Below are positions 7,193 to 14,984 of a stretch of 64,000 bases of DNA, piece after piece. Position 1 is the stretch's first letter. Each line of letters starts with the position of its first letter. This stretch comes from DASVEG01 sp035540495 (GTDB lineage: Bacteria > Actinomycetota > Acidimicrobiia > Acidimicrobiales > CADCTF01). The notes beneath the pieces are model-generated. The model did no database searches and had not been told where the DNA came from. It saw only the letters and a program-made list of their open reading frames with translations. The stretch lies in the NCBI GenBank assembly GCA_035540495.1, contig DATLGL010000028.1:1-64000 (forward strand), written 5' to 3'. Made by a program: the position numbers and the translations under genes.

Positions 7193-7975
7193 ATGGTCGA
7201 GCTCGCTGCGTCCGGCGCGACGGTCGTGTTGCGGCCAGAGCTCGGCGGCCGAGTCGCGTCGATAACCGTCGACGGCCTCGAGCTGCTCGTCACCGACGCC
7301 GATCGTCCGATCGACTGGGGCCTCTTCCCGATGGCTCCGTTCGCGGGCCGGATCCGCCACGGCCGCCTCGACTGGATCGGACGCTCGGTCCAGCTCCCGC
7401 TCACGCTTCCGCCCCATGCGATCCACGGCACGCTTTTGACCCGCGAGTGGCGCCTCGTCGACGACGCGTCGATGGAGGTGGATCTCACGGAACCGTGGCC
7501 CTTCCGGGGGCGGGTTCGCCACGACGTCGCGTTGCACGACGACGGGTTGACCTTGACCCTCACGGTCGAGGCGGACGAGCCGATGCCGGCGTGGGTCGGA
7601 TGGCATCCGTGGTTCCGCCGGCGGCTGGGCCGCGGCGCGAGGGCACAACTCGATCTCCCGGCGGAGACGATGTTCGAGCGCGACGACGAGAAGGTGCCGA
7701 CGGGTCGCCTCGTCGACGTGCGTGACGGGCCGTGGGACGACTGCTTCACCGACCTCACCGCCGCGCCTTCCATCGTGTGGCCGGAGGCGCTGGCGCTCGA
7801 CATCGAGTCGCCGTGCGACTACGTGGTGGTGTTCACCGAACCGTCGCATGCGGTCTGCGTCGAACCCCAGTCGGCGCCGCCCGACGCGGTGAACCTCGGG
7901 CTGGCGCAGGCGGTCGAGCCGGGCGCGCCGCTCGTTGCCACGATGAGGTTGCGGTGGCGCAGCCTCGGCGGTTGA
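7193..7975 (+). CDS. Aldose 1-epimerase family protein
   Basis: This is a 260-residue galactose-mutarotase-like protein. It starts with a strand-rich VVLRPELGGRVASITVDGLE, has FPMAPFAGRIRHGRLDW (the 'PY..R' equivalent) and the conserved HAIHGTLLTREW, GWHPWFRR and a C-terminal VCVEPQSAPPDAVNLG; the Glu in CVEPQS is the expected general base. It would interconvert alpha and beta anomers of a free aldose or sugar phosphate in the cytoplasm. ATG 7193 gives the family length. No sugar-uptake genes are adjacent, so the substrate is unknown. Confidence 0.86.
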   Translation: MVELAASGATVVLRPELGGRVASITVDGLELLVTDADRPIDWGLFPMAPFAGRIRHGRLDWIGRSVQLPLTLPPHAIHGTLLTREWRLVDDASMEVDLTEPWPFRGRVRHDVALHDDGLTLTLTVEADEPMPAWVGWHPWFRRRLGRGARAQLDLPAETMFERDDEKVPTGRLVDVRDGPWDDCFTDLTAAPSIVWPEALALDIESPCDYVVVFTEPSHAVCVEPQSAPPDAVNLGLAQAVEPGAPLVATMRLRWRSLGG

Positions 7976-7985
7976 TCATCGGCTG

Positions 7986-8867
7986 TCAGACCGCGACGGG
8001 CACCGGCCGGAACCGGCGGACGCGCTCGTTCAGCAGGGCGATCCCGAACAGCGTGAGCGCGCCACCCGCGATCAGCCGAAGGTGGAAGTGCTCGTCCAGG
8101 AAGGCGACACCTACCGCCACAGCGACGACCGGAACCAGCTGCGTGACGATGGAGGCGCGGGTCGGCCCGACCGCAGCGATCGACTGGTAGTTCAAGAGGT
8201 ACGCGAACCCTGTCCCGATCACGCCGAGGATCAGGATCGACGCGATGCGCGTCGGTGTGAGCTCGATGCCGTCGCTCAACGTCGTGGCGATCCCGACGGG
8301 GGCGATGAACACCGTGGCGCCGATCAGCTGGCCCGTCGCCGCGACGAGCGGCGGGATGCCGGCGAGGAAGCGGCGGGCGTAGGCGAAGCTGAGCCCGTAG
8401 CACGCGGCGGCACCCACCGCCGCCAGCGACCCGCCGACGGAGGAGGAGGCGAGGTCGCCGCCGCCCACTCCCGCGGCGATCCCGACGCCGACGAAGCCGA
8501 GTACGAGCCCGGCGAGCTGCGGGCGGCGCAGTCGTTCACCGAGCACACCCGCTGCGAAGCCGGCGGCGAACAGCGGCGTGGATGCGTTGAGCACCGCGGT
8601 CAGCGCCGAGCTCACGTACTGCTCGCCCCACGCGAGGAGCGTGAACGGGATGGCGCTCGCCACGACCCCCTGGATCGCGAAGTGGCCGAGGAGCGCGCGG
8701 TCCCTCGGGATCACGGTGCCGCGTGCTCGCAGCACCGCCGTCATCACCAGCGCGCCGAGCGTGATCCGGGCACCGGCGACGGCGGTGGGGGTCATGCCCT
8801 CGACGGCCACCTTGATGAACAGGAACGACCATCCCCAGATGACGGCCAGGAGCGCGATCCGCTTCAT
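7986..8867 (-). CDS. EamA/DMT family transporter
   Basis: This 293-residue inner-membrane protein has about ten predicted transmembrane helices arranged as two EamA repeats (first beginning LLAVIWGWSFLFIKVAVEG, second SLAAVGAAACYGLSFAYARR). The drug/metabolite transporter superfamily exports small metabolites, amino acids or drugs, and the substrate cannot be read from sequence. Its ATG overlaps the stop of the sulfurtransferase gene by four bases, so the two form an operon. It is convergent with the epimerase, 10 bases away. Confidence 0.88.
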   Translation of the reverse strand: MKRIALLAVIWGWSFLFIKVAVEGMTPTAVAGARITLGALVMTAVLRARGTVIPRDRALLGHFAIQGVVASAIPFTLLAWGEQYVSSALTAVLNASTPLFAAGFAAGVLGERLRRPQLAGLVLGFVGVGIAAGVGGGDLASSSVGGSLAAVGAAACYGLSFAYARRFLAGIPPLVAATGQLIGATVFIAPVGIATTLSDGIELTPTRIASILILGVIGTGFAYLLNYQSIAAVGPTRASIVTQLVPVVAVAVGVAFLDEHFHLRLIAGGALTLFGIALLNERVRRFRPVPVAV

Positions 8868-9703
8868 CAGCCCGGTTCGTCGCCGGTCGCGACGGGTTGC
8901 ACGGGATCGCTGCTCCAGTCGGACCACGAGCCTTCGTAGAGGCGTGCGTCGACCCCTGCGATCCGGAGCGCGAGCACGTCGTGGCACGCGGTAACCCCGG
9001 AACCGCAGTACGCGATCACCTCTGTCTCCTCCGAGACACCCACCGCTTCGAAGCGGGCGCCGAGGTCTGCGGGGGTGAGGAAGCGGCCGTCCGGCGCGAG
9101 GTTGCCCATCCACGGCGCGTTGCGCGCTCCCGGGATGTGACCAGCGCGAGCGTCGATCGGCTCGACGTCGCCTCGGTAGCGCTCGGAAGCTCGCGCGTCG
9201 AGGACGACCCCGTCGCCTCGATCCAGCAGGGCGGCTACGTCGCCTGCATCGGCCACGGCGCTCGCCGGCCACTCCTTCGCGGTGAAGGTCGCGTGTCGTC
9301 GCGGCGGCGGATCGCCGATCTCGAGGGCTCCCGTCCACGCGCCGAGCCCGCCGTCGAGCACCGCCGCTCGGTGGCCGGTGACGTCGAGCATCCACCACAG
9401 GCGTGCAGCGATGGAGCCGCCCGCGTCGTCGTAGGCGACCACCAGATCGTCGTCACCGATCGCTAGCGCGACCATCGCGTCGGCGAACGCCTCCGGGCGG
9501 GGGAGCGGGTGGCGTCCCGGACCTGCACCGACCGGCGCGGCCAGCACGGTGTCGAGGTCGACGAACACCGCCCCAGGGATGTGCCCGCTGTGGTAGGCGT
9601 CGCGTCCGCTGCGGCCGTCGAGGTACCACCGCACGTCGGCAGCGATGGCTCGGTCCTCGTCGAGCAGCGTGGCGAGCTCGTCGGCCGCGACCAGGGGATG
9701 CAC
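8867..9703 (-). CDS. Thiosulfate/3-mercaptopyruvate sulfurtransferase (two rhodanese domains)
   Basis: This 278-residue tandem rhodanese protein has an N-terminal inactive domain (about 1-130; GHIPGAVFVDLD, then VAYDDAGGSIAARLWWML) and a C-terminal catalytic domain ending in VIAYCGSGVTACH. The catalytic Cys sits in the six-residue loop CGSGVT typical of TST/MST enzymes. It transfers sulfane sulfur from thiosulfate or mercaptopyruvate to thiol acceptors or cyanide. GTG 9703 is chosen because it starts the domain directly (HPLVAADELATLLDED); the longer open frame upstream is Arg/Pro-rich and crosses into the promoter of the ANTAR gene. Confidence 0.88.
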   Translation of the reverse strand: MHPLVAADELATLLDEDRAIAADVRWYLDGRSGRDAYHSGHIPGAVFVDLDTVLAAPVGAGPGRHPLPRPEAFADAMVALAIGDDDLVVAYDDAGGSIAARLWWMLDVTGHRAAVLDGGLGAWTGALEIGDPPPRRHATFTAKEWPASAVADAGDVAALLDRGDGVVLDARASERYRGDVEPIDARAGHIPGARNAPWMGNLAPDGRFLTPADLGARFEAVGVSEETEVIAYCGSGVTACHDVLALRIAGVDARLYEGSWSDWSSDPVQPVATGDEPG

Positions 9704-9782
9704 CGGTCGAGTGTAAGGGTCGCCGAGCGCGCTCCTAGACTCGCCGGGGCGCCTCCAGGGGCGCCGTCGTTCGACATCAGGA

Positions 9783-10364
9783 GTGAGTGTGGGCGTCCGC
9801 GTCGTAATTGCCGAGGATGAGGCGATTGTCCGTCTCGACCTCAAGGAGATCCTCGAGGAAGAGGGCTACGACGTCGTCGGGGAGACCGGTCGCGGCGACG
9901 AGGCGGTGAAGCTCGTGCGCGAGCTCGAGCCGGATCTCGCGATCCTCGACATCAAGATGCCCGGCATGGACGGCCTGGCCGCTGCACGTGAGATCAGCAG
10001 CGCGCAGACGTCGGCCGTGTTGATCCTCACCGCCTTCTCGCAGCGGAACCTCATCGAGGAGGCTCGCGACGCCGGCGCTCTGGCGTACCTGATCAAGCCG
10101 TTCCAGCGGAGCGAGCTCGTGCCTGCGATCGAGGTCGCGCTCGGCCGCTTCCAGGAGATGAAGGCGCTGCGCGACGAGGTGCAGGGGCTCGAGGATCAGC
10201 TCGAGACTCGCCGGAAGGTCGACCGGGCCAAGGGCATCCTCATGGACGAGCACTCGATGAAGGAGAACGACGCCTTCTCGTTCATCCAGAAGACCGCGAT
10301 GCAGCAGCGCGTCACCATGAAGTCGATCGCCGAGAAGGTGATCGACGGCTCGCTTCGCCCGTAG
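9783..10364 (+). CDS. pdtaR: ANTAR domain response regulator, PdtaR-like
   Basis: This 193-residue protein has a REC domain (residues 5-120: VVIAEDEAIVRLDL, phospho-acceptor Asp in LAILDIKMPGMDG, switch Thr in LILTAF, Lys in YLIKPF) followed by a coiled coil and an ANTAR RNA-binding domain (RAKGILMDEHSMKENDAF). It is the likely orthologue of M. tuberculosis Rv1626 (PdtaR), which acts as a transcription antiterminator on mRNA hairpins when phosphorylated by PdtaS. The nearby polA matches the Rv1626-Rv1629 order. The start is GTG 9783; GTG 9789 is an alternative. No PdtaS-like kinase is adjacent. Confidence 0.9.
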   Translation: MSVGVRVVIAEDEAIVRLDLKEILEEEGYDVVGETGRGDEAVKLVRELEPDLAILDIKMPGMDGLAAAREISSAQTSAVLILTAFSQRNLIEEARDAGALAYLIKPFQRSELVPAIEVALGRFQEMKALRDEVQGLEDQLETRRKVDRAKGILMDEHSMKENDAFSFIQKTAMQQRVTMKSIAEKVIDGSLRP

Positions 10365-10376
10365 GGGACGAGGCGC

Positions 10377-11036
10377 TTACCTACTCACGTACAGCTGCGC
10401 CGCGAGCGCGGGGCCGAGGGCGATCGAGCCCTCGTCGAGGTCGAGCGTGAGCGTGCCGTCGGGCGCCTTCGACCGGACCTGCGCGTCGGCACCGGGCGTG
10501 AAGTTGTGCTCGCTGAGGTACGTCAGCGATGCGGTGTCGAGCTCGACCTGCTCGGTGATGCGGGCGAGGGTGACCTTGTCGCCGAGGTCGACATCGGTGA
10601 GCGCCACCAGACCCTGACGGGCCTCACCGAGACCGGGGATGGGGTTGCCGTGGGGACACGTCTGCGGGTGCTCGAGCAGCTCGATGAGGCGAGCCTCGAC
10701 GTCGTCGGAGATCACGTGCTCCCAGCGGCAGGCCTCGAGATGGGCCTTGTGCCACTCGAGCCCGATGACGTCGGTGAGGAGCCGCTCGGCCAAGCGGTGC
10801 TTGCGGACGACGCTCTCGGCCCGGCGCCGGCCCTTCTCGGTGAGGACGACCTCCTTGCCCTTCGGCTCGATCCACCCGTCGGTCCGCAGGCGGCGGATCA
10901 TCTCCGACACCGACGGCGCGGAGTGGCCCAGGCGCTCTGCCAGGCGCGCCTGGATGATGGAGACGCCCTCTTCCTCCAGCTCGAGGATCGTCTCCAGGTA
11001 CTCCTCCAACGGCGGGTGGAAACCGTCGGCTGTCAC
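10377..11036 (-). CDS. DtxR family metal-dependent transcriptional repressor (IdeR/MntR type)
   Basis: This 219-residue regulator has an N-terminal winged helix (LEEYLETILELEEEGVSIIQ; recognition helix in HSAPSVSEMIRRL), a metal-binding dimerisation domain (HRLAERLLTDVIGLEWHKAH, CRWEHVISDDVE, CPHGNPIPG) and a C-terminal SH3-like FeoA domain (about 150-217). The Cys-x-x-x-x-x-His and H/E ligands are those of Fe2+- or Mn2+-sensing DtxR proteins; which metal is not decidable here. A perfect 20-bp palindrome 15 bases upstream of the start is the obvious autoregulatory operator. It is divergent from polA. Confidence 0.92.
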   Translation of the reverse strand: MTADGFHPPLEEYLETILELEEEGVSIIQARLAERLGHSAPSVSEMIRRLRTDGWIEPKGKEVVLTEKGRRRAESVVRKHRLAERLLTDVIGLEWHKAHLEACRWEHVISDDVEARLIELLEHPQTCPHGNPIPGLGEARQGLVALTDVDLGDKVTLARITEQVELDTASLTYLSEHNFTPGADAQVRSKAPDGTLTLDLDEGSIALGPALAAQLYVSR

Positions 11037-11051
11037 GAGCCCGATCCTACC

Positions 11052-11071
11052 GGGTTAGGCGCGCCTAACCC
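11052..11071. promoter_or_regulatory. DtxR/IdeR-type operator palindrome
   Basis: A perfect 20-bp palindrome with half-site GGGTTAGGCG lies between the divergent DtxR-family gene (start 11036) and polA (start 11112). The TTAGG...CCTAA arms match the outer parts of the DtxR/IdeR consensus (TTAGGTTAGSCTAACCTAA). Its position suggests autoregulation; it could also influence polA. Confidence 0.75.
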
Positions 11072-11111
11072 CACCTGGTTCGTCCCACCCGAGACCTACT
11101 GTGGACCCGCC

Positions 11112-13805
11112 ATGGCGAAGCTGATGCTCCTCGACGGGAACTCCCTCACCTACCGGGCGTTCTTCGCCCTCCCGACCGACATGGCCACGGCGAGCGGGCA
11201 GGTCACGAACGCCGTCTACGGCTTCACGTCGATGGTGATCTACCTGCTGCGCGAGCACCGGCCCGACGGGTTGGCGGTGGCGTTCGACCGTCCGGAGCCC
11301 ACGTTCCGCCACGAGATGGTGAAGGAGTACAAGGCGGGCAGGCAGGAGGCTCCCGACATCCTCCGCCAGCAGATGGGCCTCGTCCGCCAGGTGTGCGACA
11401 CCTTGCGCTTCCCGGTCCTGGAGATCTCCGGGTACGAGGCCGACGACGTCATCGCGACGCTCGCGACGCAGGCGAGGGACCGAGGCGACGACGTCCTGAT
11501 CGTCACGGGCGACCGCGACGCCTACCAGCTCGTCGAAGATCCCCACATCCGGGTCATCTACAACAAGCGTGGCGTCACCGACTACGCCAACTACGACGAG
11601 GCCGGCATCAAGGAACGCACCGGCGTCACCCCCGTCGACTACCCGATGTACGCCGCGCTTCGGGGCGATCCGTCCGACAACCTCCCCGGTGTTCCGGGTG
11701 TCGGCGAGAAGACCGCGGCGAAGCTCATCAACGACTACGGCGACCTCGACGGCATCTTCGCCAACCTCGACAAGCTCACGCCGAAGCTGCGACAGAACCT
11801 CGCCGAGCACGAGGCGCAGGTGCGGGAGAACGCGAAGGCGACGCCGCTCGTCCGTGACGTGCCCATCTCCTGCGACGTCGACGACATGCGGATCGGCGGG
11901 TGGGACGCCGACGAGGTACGCAAGCTCTTCGCCTTCCTCGAGTTCCGCCGGATGTGGGACCTGCTCACCGAGGCGGTCGGCATCGAGACCGCGAACGCCG
12001 GCGGCGCCGCGCCCGCGATCCCCGAGGCCGAGCCGCTCGAGGTCGAGGTGCGCCGGCTGCGGACCGCCGGCGAGGCGGTCGAGGTGCTCGGGGAGTTGTG
12101 CAGCGCGGGACCCGAAGCGTGGGTCGCGGTCGAACCGATGTGGCACGGCGTCCCCGGCCGCAGTGCCATCTCGGGTCTCGCGCTCGCGCTCGAGAGCGAC
12201 GTCGCGATCTGGGTCGACGACGACCTGCTGCGCGATGCGGCCGTGGCGAAGCAGATCGAGGCCCTCTTCTGGGTTCGCCTCTTCCACGGTCACAACACCA
12301 AGGAGCTCCTGCGCGGACTGCACGGCTACGGCATCGACGCGAAGAACCTCGGTGTCGACACCGCGCTCGCCGCGTACCTCGTCGACCCGGCCGAGCAGAC
12401 CTACCTGCTCGACGCGGTGGCGCTTCGGTACACCGGGCTCGAGGTGCGATCTCCCGATGCACCGCCCGAGGGGCAGCTCGACCTCACCGGTTCCGCTCCC
12501 GACATCTCCGAAGACGCCGGCCGGCGCGCGGCGGTCATCGCACGCCTCGCCCCGGTGATGGCGGAGGTGATGGACGCGCGCGGTCTCACCCGCCTCTACG
12601 AGGAGATCGAACGTCCGCTCGTCCGTGCCCTCGTGCGGATGGAGCTCGTCGGCGTGCGGGTCGACAAGGGGTACCTCGAGTCGCTGCAGGCGGAGTTCAC
12701 CGAGGAGACAGAGCGCCTCGACGCCGAGATCCAGGAGCTCGCCGGTCACCCGTTCGTCGTCAACTCCACGAAGCAGCTGCGCACGGTGCTCTTCGACGAG
12801 CTCGGCCTCCAGCCGCAGAAGAAGACGAAGACCGGGTTCTCCACCGACGCCGCGTCGCTCGAGAAGCTGCTCGGCCAGCATCCGATCATCGAGAAGCTGC
12901 TCCGCTACCGCGAGGTCGAGAAGCTGCGGTCCACCTACGGCGAGGGCCTGCTCGAGCACGTCGGCTCCGACGGGCGCATCCACGCGACGTTCAACCAGAC
13001 GGTGGCCCGCACCGGGCGCCTGTCGTCCGACCAGCCGAACCTCCACAACATCCCGATCCGCACCGAAGAAGGTCGCCGGTTCCGACGGGCGTTCGTGCCG
13101 GACGATGGCTGGTGGCTGCTGATCGCGGACTACAACCAGATCGAGCTGCGCGTCATCGCGCACCTCGCGGAGGACCCTGGGCTGATCGATGCGTTCACCA
13201 GTGGGCGCGACATCCACACGGCGACGGCGGCCCGCATCTATGGCGTCGAGCCGGAAGACGTGTCGATCGGGCAGCGGTCGAAGGCGAAGATGGTGTCGTA
13301 CGGCCTGGCCTACGGCATGGAGGCGTACGGCCTCTCGCAGCGGCTGAACATCGCCGTCGACGAGGCGGCCGAGATCCTCAACGCGTACTTCGAGGCGTTC
13401 CCGAACGTGAAGCAGTACATGGTGCGCACCGTGGCCGAGGCGCGTGATCGGGGCTACACCGAGACGTTGTTCGGGCGCCGGCGTCAGATCCCCGAGCTGT
13501 CCTCGTCGAACTTCCGCATCCGTCAGGCGGGGGAGCGTCAGGCCATGAACGCCGGCATCCAAGGTCTCGCGGCCGACATCTTCAAGCTGGCGATCGTCCG
13601 CCTCGACCAGGCGCTCGAGAACGAGGGCCTGCAGTCGCGCCTCATCCTCCAGGTCCACGACGAGGTGATCCTCGAGGTCCCCGCCGACGAGCGCGACCGC
13701 GCCCAGGAGCTCACGCTGGAGGCGATGCGTGGGGCGGCGTCACTGAACGTGCCGCTCGACGTCAACGTCTCGTGGGGCCACTCCTGGGCCGAGGGCAAGG
13801 AGTAG
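11112..13805 (+). CDS. polA: DNA polymerase I
   Basis: This is an 897-residue family A polymerase for Okazaki-fragment maturation and repair synthesis. Residues 1-290 are the 5'-3' flap exonuclease (LLDGNSLTYRAFFALP, DRPEPTFRHE, VTGDRDAYQLV, ALRGDPSDNLPGVPGVGEKTA). About 300-490 is the 3'-5' exonuclease fold, but its catalytic acidic residues are gone (AVEPMW where DxE is expected; HNTKELL in motif II), as in other actinobacterial PolA. The polymerase domain has motif A LLIADYNQIELR, O-helix QRSKAKMVSYGLAYG and motif C LQVHDEVILE. ATG 11112 gives MAKLMLLDGNSL, the family start. The order with pdtaR, rpsA, coaE and uvrBA is conserved in actinomycetes. Confidence 0.97.
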   Translation: MAKLMLLDGNSLTYRAFFALPTDMATASGQVTNAVYGFTSMVIYLLREHRPDGLAVAFDRPEPTFRHEMVKEYKAGRQEAPDILRQQMGLVRQVCDTLRFPVLEISGYEADDVIATLATQARDRGDDVLIVTGDRDAYQLVEDPHIRVIYNKRGVTDYANYDEAGIKERTGVTPVDYPMYAALRGDPSDNLPGVPGVGEKTAAKLINDYGDLDGIFANLDKLTPKLRQNLAEHEAQVRENAKATPLVRDVPISCDVDDMRIGGWDADEVRKLFAFLEFRRMWDLLTEAVGIETANAGGAAPAIPEAEPLEVEVRRLRTAGEAVEVLGELCSAGPEAWVAVEPMWHGVPGRSAISGLALALESDVAIWVDDDLLRDAAVAKQIEALFWVRLFHGHNTKELLRGLHGYGIDAKNLGVDTALAAYLVDPAEQTYLLDAVALRYTGLEVRSPDAPPEGQLDLTGSAPDISEDAGRRAAVIARLAPVMAEVMDARGLTRLYEEIERPLVRALVRMELVGVRVDKGYLESLQAEFTEETERLDAEIQELAGHPFVVNSTKQLRTVLFDELGLQPQKKTKTGFSTDAASLEKLLGQHPIIEKLLRYREVEKLRSTYGEGLLEHVGSDGRIHATFNQTVARTGRLSSDQPNLHNIPIRTEEGRRFRRAFVPDDGWWLLIADYNQIELRVIAHLAEDPGLIDAFTSGRDIHTATAARIYGVEPEDVSIGQRSKAKMVSYGLAYGMEAYGLSQRLNIAVDEAAEILNAYFEAFPNVKQYMVRTVAEARDRGYTETLFGRRRQIPELSSSNFRIRQAGERQAMNAGIQGLAADIFKLAIVRLDQALENEGLQSRLILQVHDEVILEVPADERDRAQELTLEAMRGAASLNVPLDVNVSWGHSWAEGKE

Positions 13806-13826
13806 CAGCGACGATGCCGGCGGCCG

Positions 13827-14042
13827 TCAGAACAGACTGCCGGCGAGGTGCGCCGCCACCCAGGTCGCTGCGGCGAGTGTCGGCATGACGACCGCCGAGC
13901 GCAACGCGAGCCGGCTGCCGTCACGAACGCCGTCGCGCAGGTCGATGATGCGGTCGTCGTCGTCGGCGGCAGCCGGTTCGCGAGTCGAGGGCAGCGTCGC
14001 CATCCGGCGTGCGAACTCCGTGCGGGTCTCCGTCACGAGCAT
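13827..14042 (-). CDS. Small hypothetical protein with C-terminal membrane segment (71 aa)
   Basis: This is a 71-residue frame with a strong ribosome-binding site (GGAGGGGG, about six bases before ATG 14042), which supports real translation. The N-terminal half is charged, with an acidic cluster (AAADDDDRIIDLRDGVRDG), and the C-terminal half is one hydrophobic helix (AVVMPTLAAATWVAAHLAG). It looks like a tail-anchored membrane protein. No family is recognised. It is convergent with polA, 21 bases from its stop. Confidence 0.6.
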   Translation of the reverse strand: MLVTETRTEFARRMATLPSTREPAAADDDDRIIDLRDGVRDGSRLALRSAVVMPTLAAATWVAAHLAGSLF

Positions 14043-14172
14043 TGGCGTCCCCCTCCAGGTCGATGCCGATGCGTCAGAGACAGGAGTACCCCGCGGACGT
14101 CGGCTTGCGGCGCCGGAGCGGTACCCATTGTTGAAATGGCGAGACTTGCCTAGCCCGTGCCCGGAAGCGACG

Positions 14173-14213
14173 ATTGGTCACGAAGGCCGGCTGAGGCGAC
14201 CTTCGTGACCAAT
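14173..14213 (+). promoter_or_regulatory. 14-bp perfect inverted repeat over the methyltransferase start
   Basis: ATTGGTCACGAAGG at 14173-14186 is exactly complementary to CCTTCGTGACCAAT at 14200-14213, with a 13-base loop. The GTG start at 14205 lies inside the 3' arm, while its GAGG Shine-Dalgarno (14193-14196) lies in the loop. An RNA hairpin here would mask the start codon. A protein operator is equally possible. There is no T tract, so a simple terminator is less likely. Confidence 0.6.
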
Positions 14214-14927
14214 GATCCGGGAGGCACCTGGTTCACCGAGGTCGCCGACTTCCTCGGGCCGGCCTACTTGCGGTACTCGTTCACCAAGGGGACCGAGCAG
14301 GAGGTCGGCTTCCTCGTCGACGCGCTCGGTCTGGAGCCGGGCGCTTACCGGATCCTCGACGTCGGGTGCGGGCCGGGCCGCCACGCCCATGCGCTGGCGA
14401 GGCGCGGATTCGAGGTTCACGGCGTCGACATCAGCGAAACGTTCGTCGACCTCGCACGAGCCGACGCGCCGCGCGGCGCCACGTTCGAGGTCGCCGACGC
14501 CCGGCAGCTCACCTTCGACGGCGAGTTCGACGCCGCCATCAGCCTCTGTCAGGGCGGGTTCGGCCTCGTCGGCGACGACGACGGCGACGTGCTCGCCGGC
14601 ATGGCCAGGGCCGTCAATTCCGCAGGGGGGCGAGTGGCCTTCAGTGCCTTCTCCGCCTACTTCATGATCCGGTACCTCGAAGACCACGACACCTTCGATG
14701 CCGATCGGGGCGTGAACACCGAGACCACCGAGCTACGAAACAGCGCCGGCGCGACGCGCAGCGCCCAGTTGCACACGAGTTGCTTCACGCCACGCGAGCT
14801 GCGGCTCCTCTGCAGGCAGGCCGGGCTCGAGCCTCGGCACGTCTGGTCGGTCACCCCCGGCGCCTACGGAAAGGCCCGCCCGACCACCGACTCGCCGGAG
14901 TTCCTCACGGTGGCAGTACGCTTGTAG
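14205..14927 (+). CDS. Class I SAM-dependent methyltransferase
   Basis: This is a 240-residue Rossmann-fold methyltransferase. Motif I is RILDVGCGPGRHAHALARRG, the acidic SAM ribose ligand is in VHGVDIS, motif II is FEVADARQL, and a conserved ISLCQGGFGL follows. The C-terminal part (HTSCFTPRELRLLCRQAGLE) is typical of Methyltransf_25/11 proteins acting on small molecules. The substrate is unknown. GTG 14205 is preferred because GAGG lies eight bases upstream; GTG 14157 would add 16 residues but has no ribosome-binding site. A strong inverted repeat covers the start. It lies 57 bases upstream of rpsA on the same strand. Confidence 0.82.
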   Translation: MTNDPGGTWFTEVADFLGPAYLRYSFTKGTEQEVGFLVDALGLEPGAYRILDVGCGPGRHAHALARRGFEVHGVDISETFVDLARADAPRGATFEVADARQLTFDGEFDAAISLCQGGFGLVGDDDGDVLAGMARAVNSAGGRVAFSAFSAYFMIRYLEDHDTFDADRGVNTETTELRNSAGATRSAQLHTSCFTPRELRLLCRQAGLEPRHVWSVTPGAYGKARPTTDSPEFLTVAVRL

Positions 14928-14984
14928 GTCGCGTCTGCGGACAGGCCGCGGATCACGAACCCAACAAGGCGCAGCAACTTCTCC

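Noticed and set aside
11055..13658. 867-codon open frame antisense to polA
   Set aside because: It mirrors polA codon structure in high-GC DNA; the product is an Asp/Arg/Leu/His-rich string without domains.
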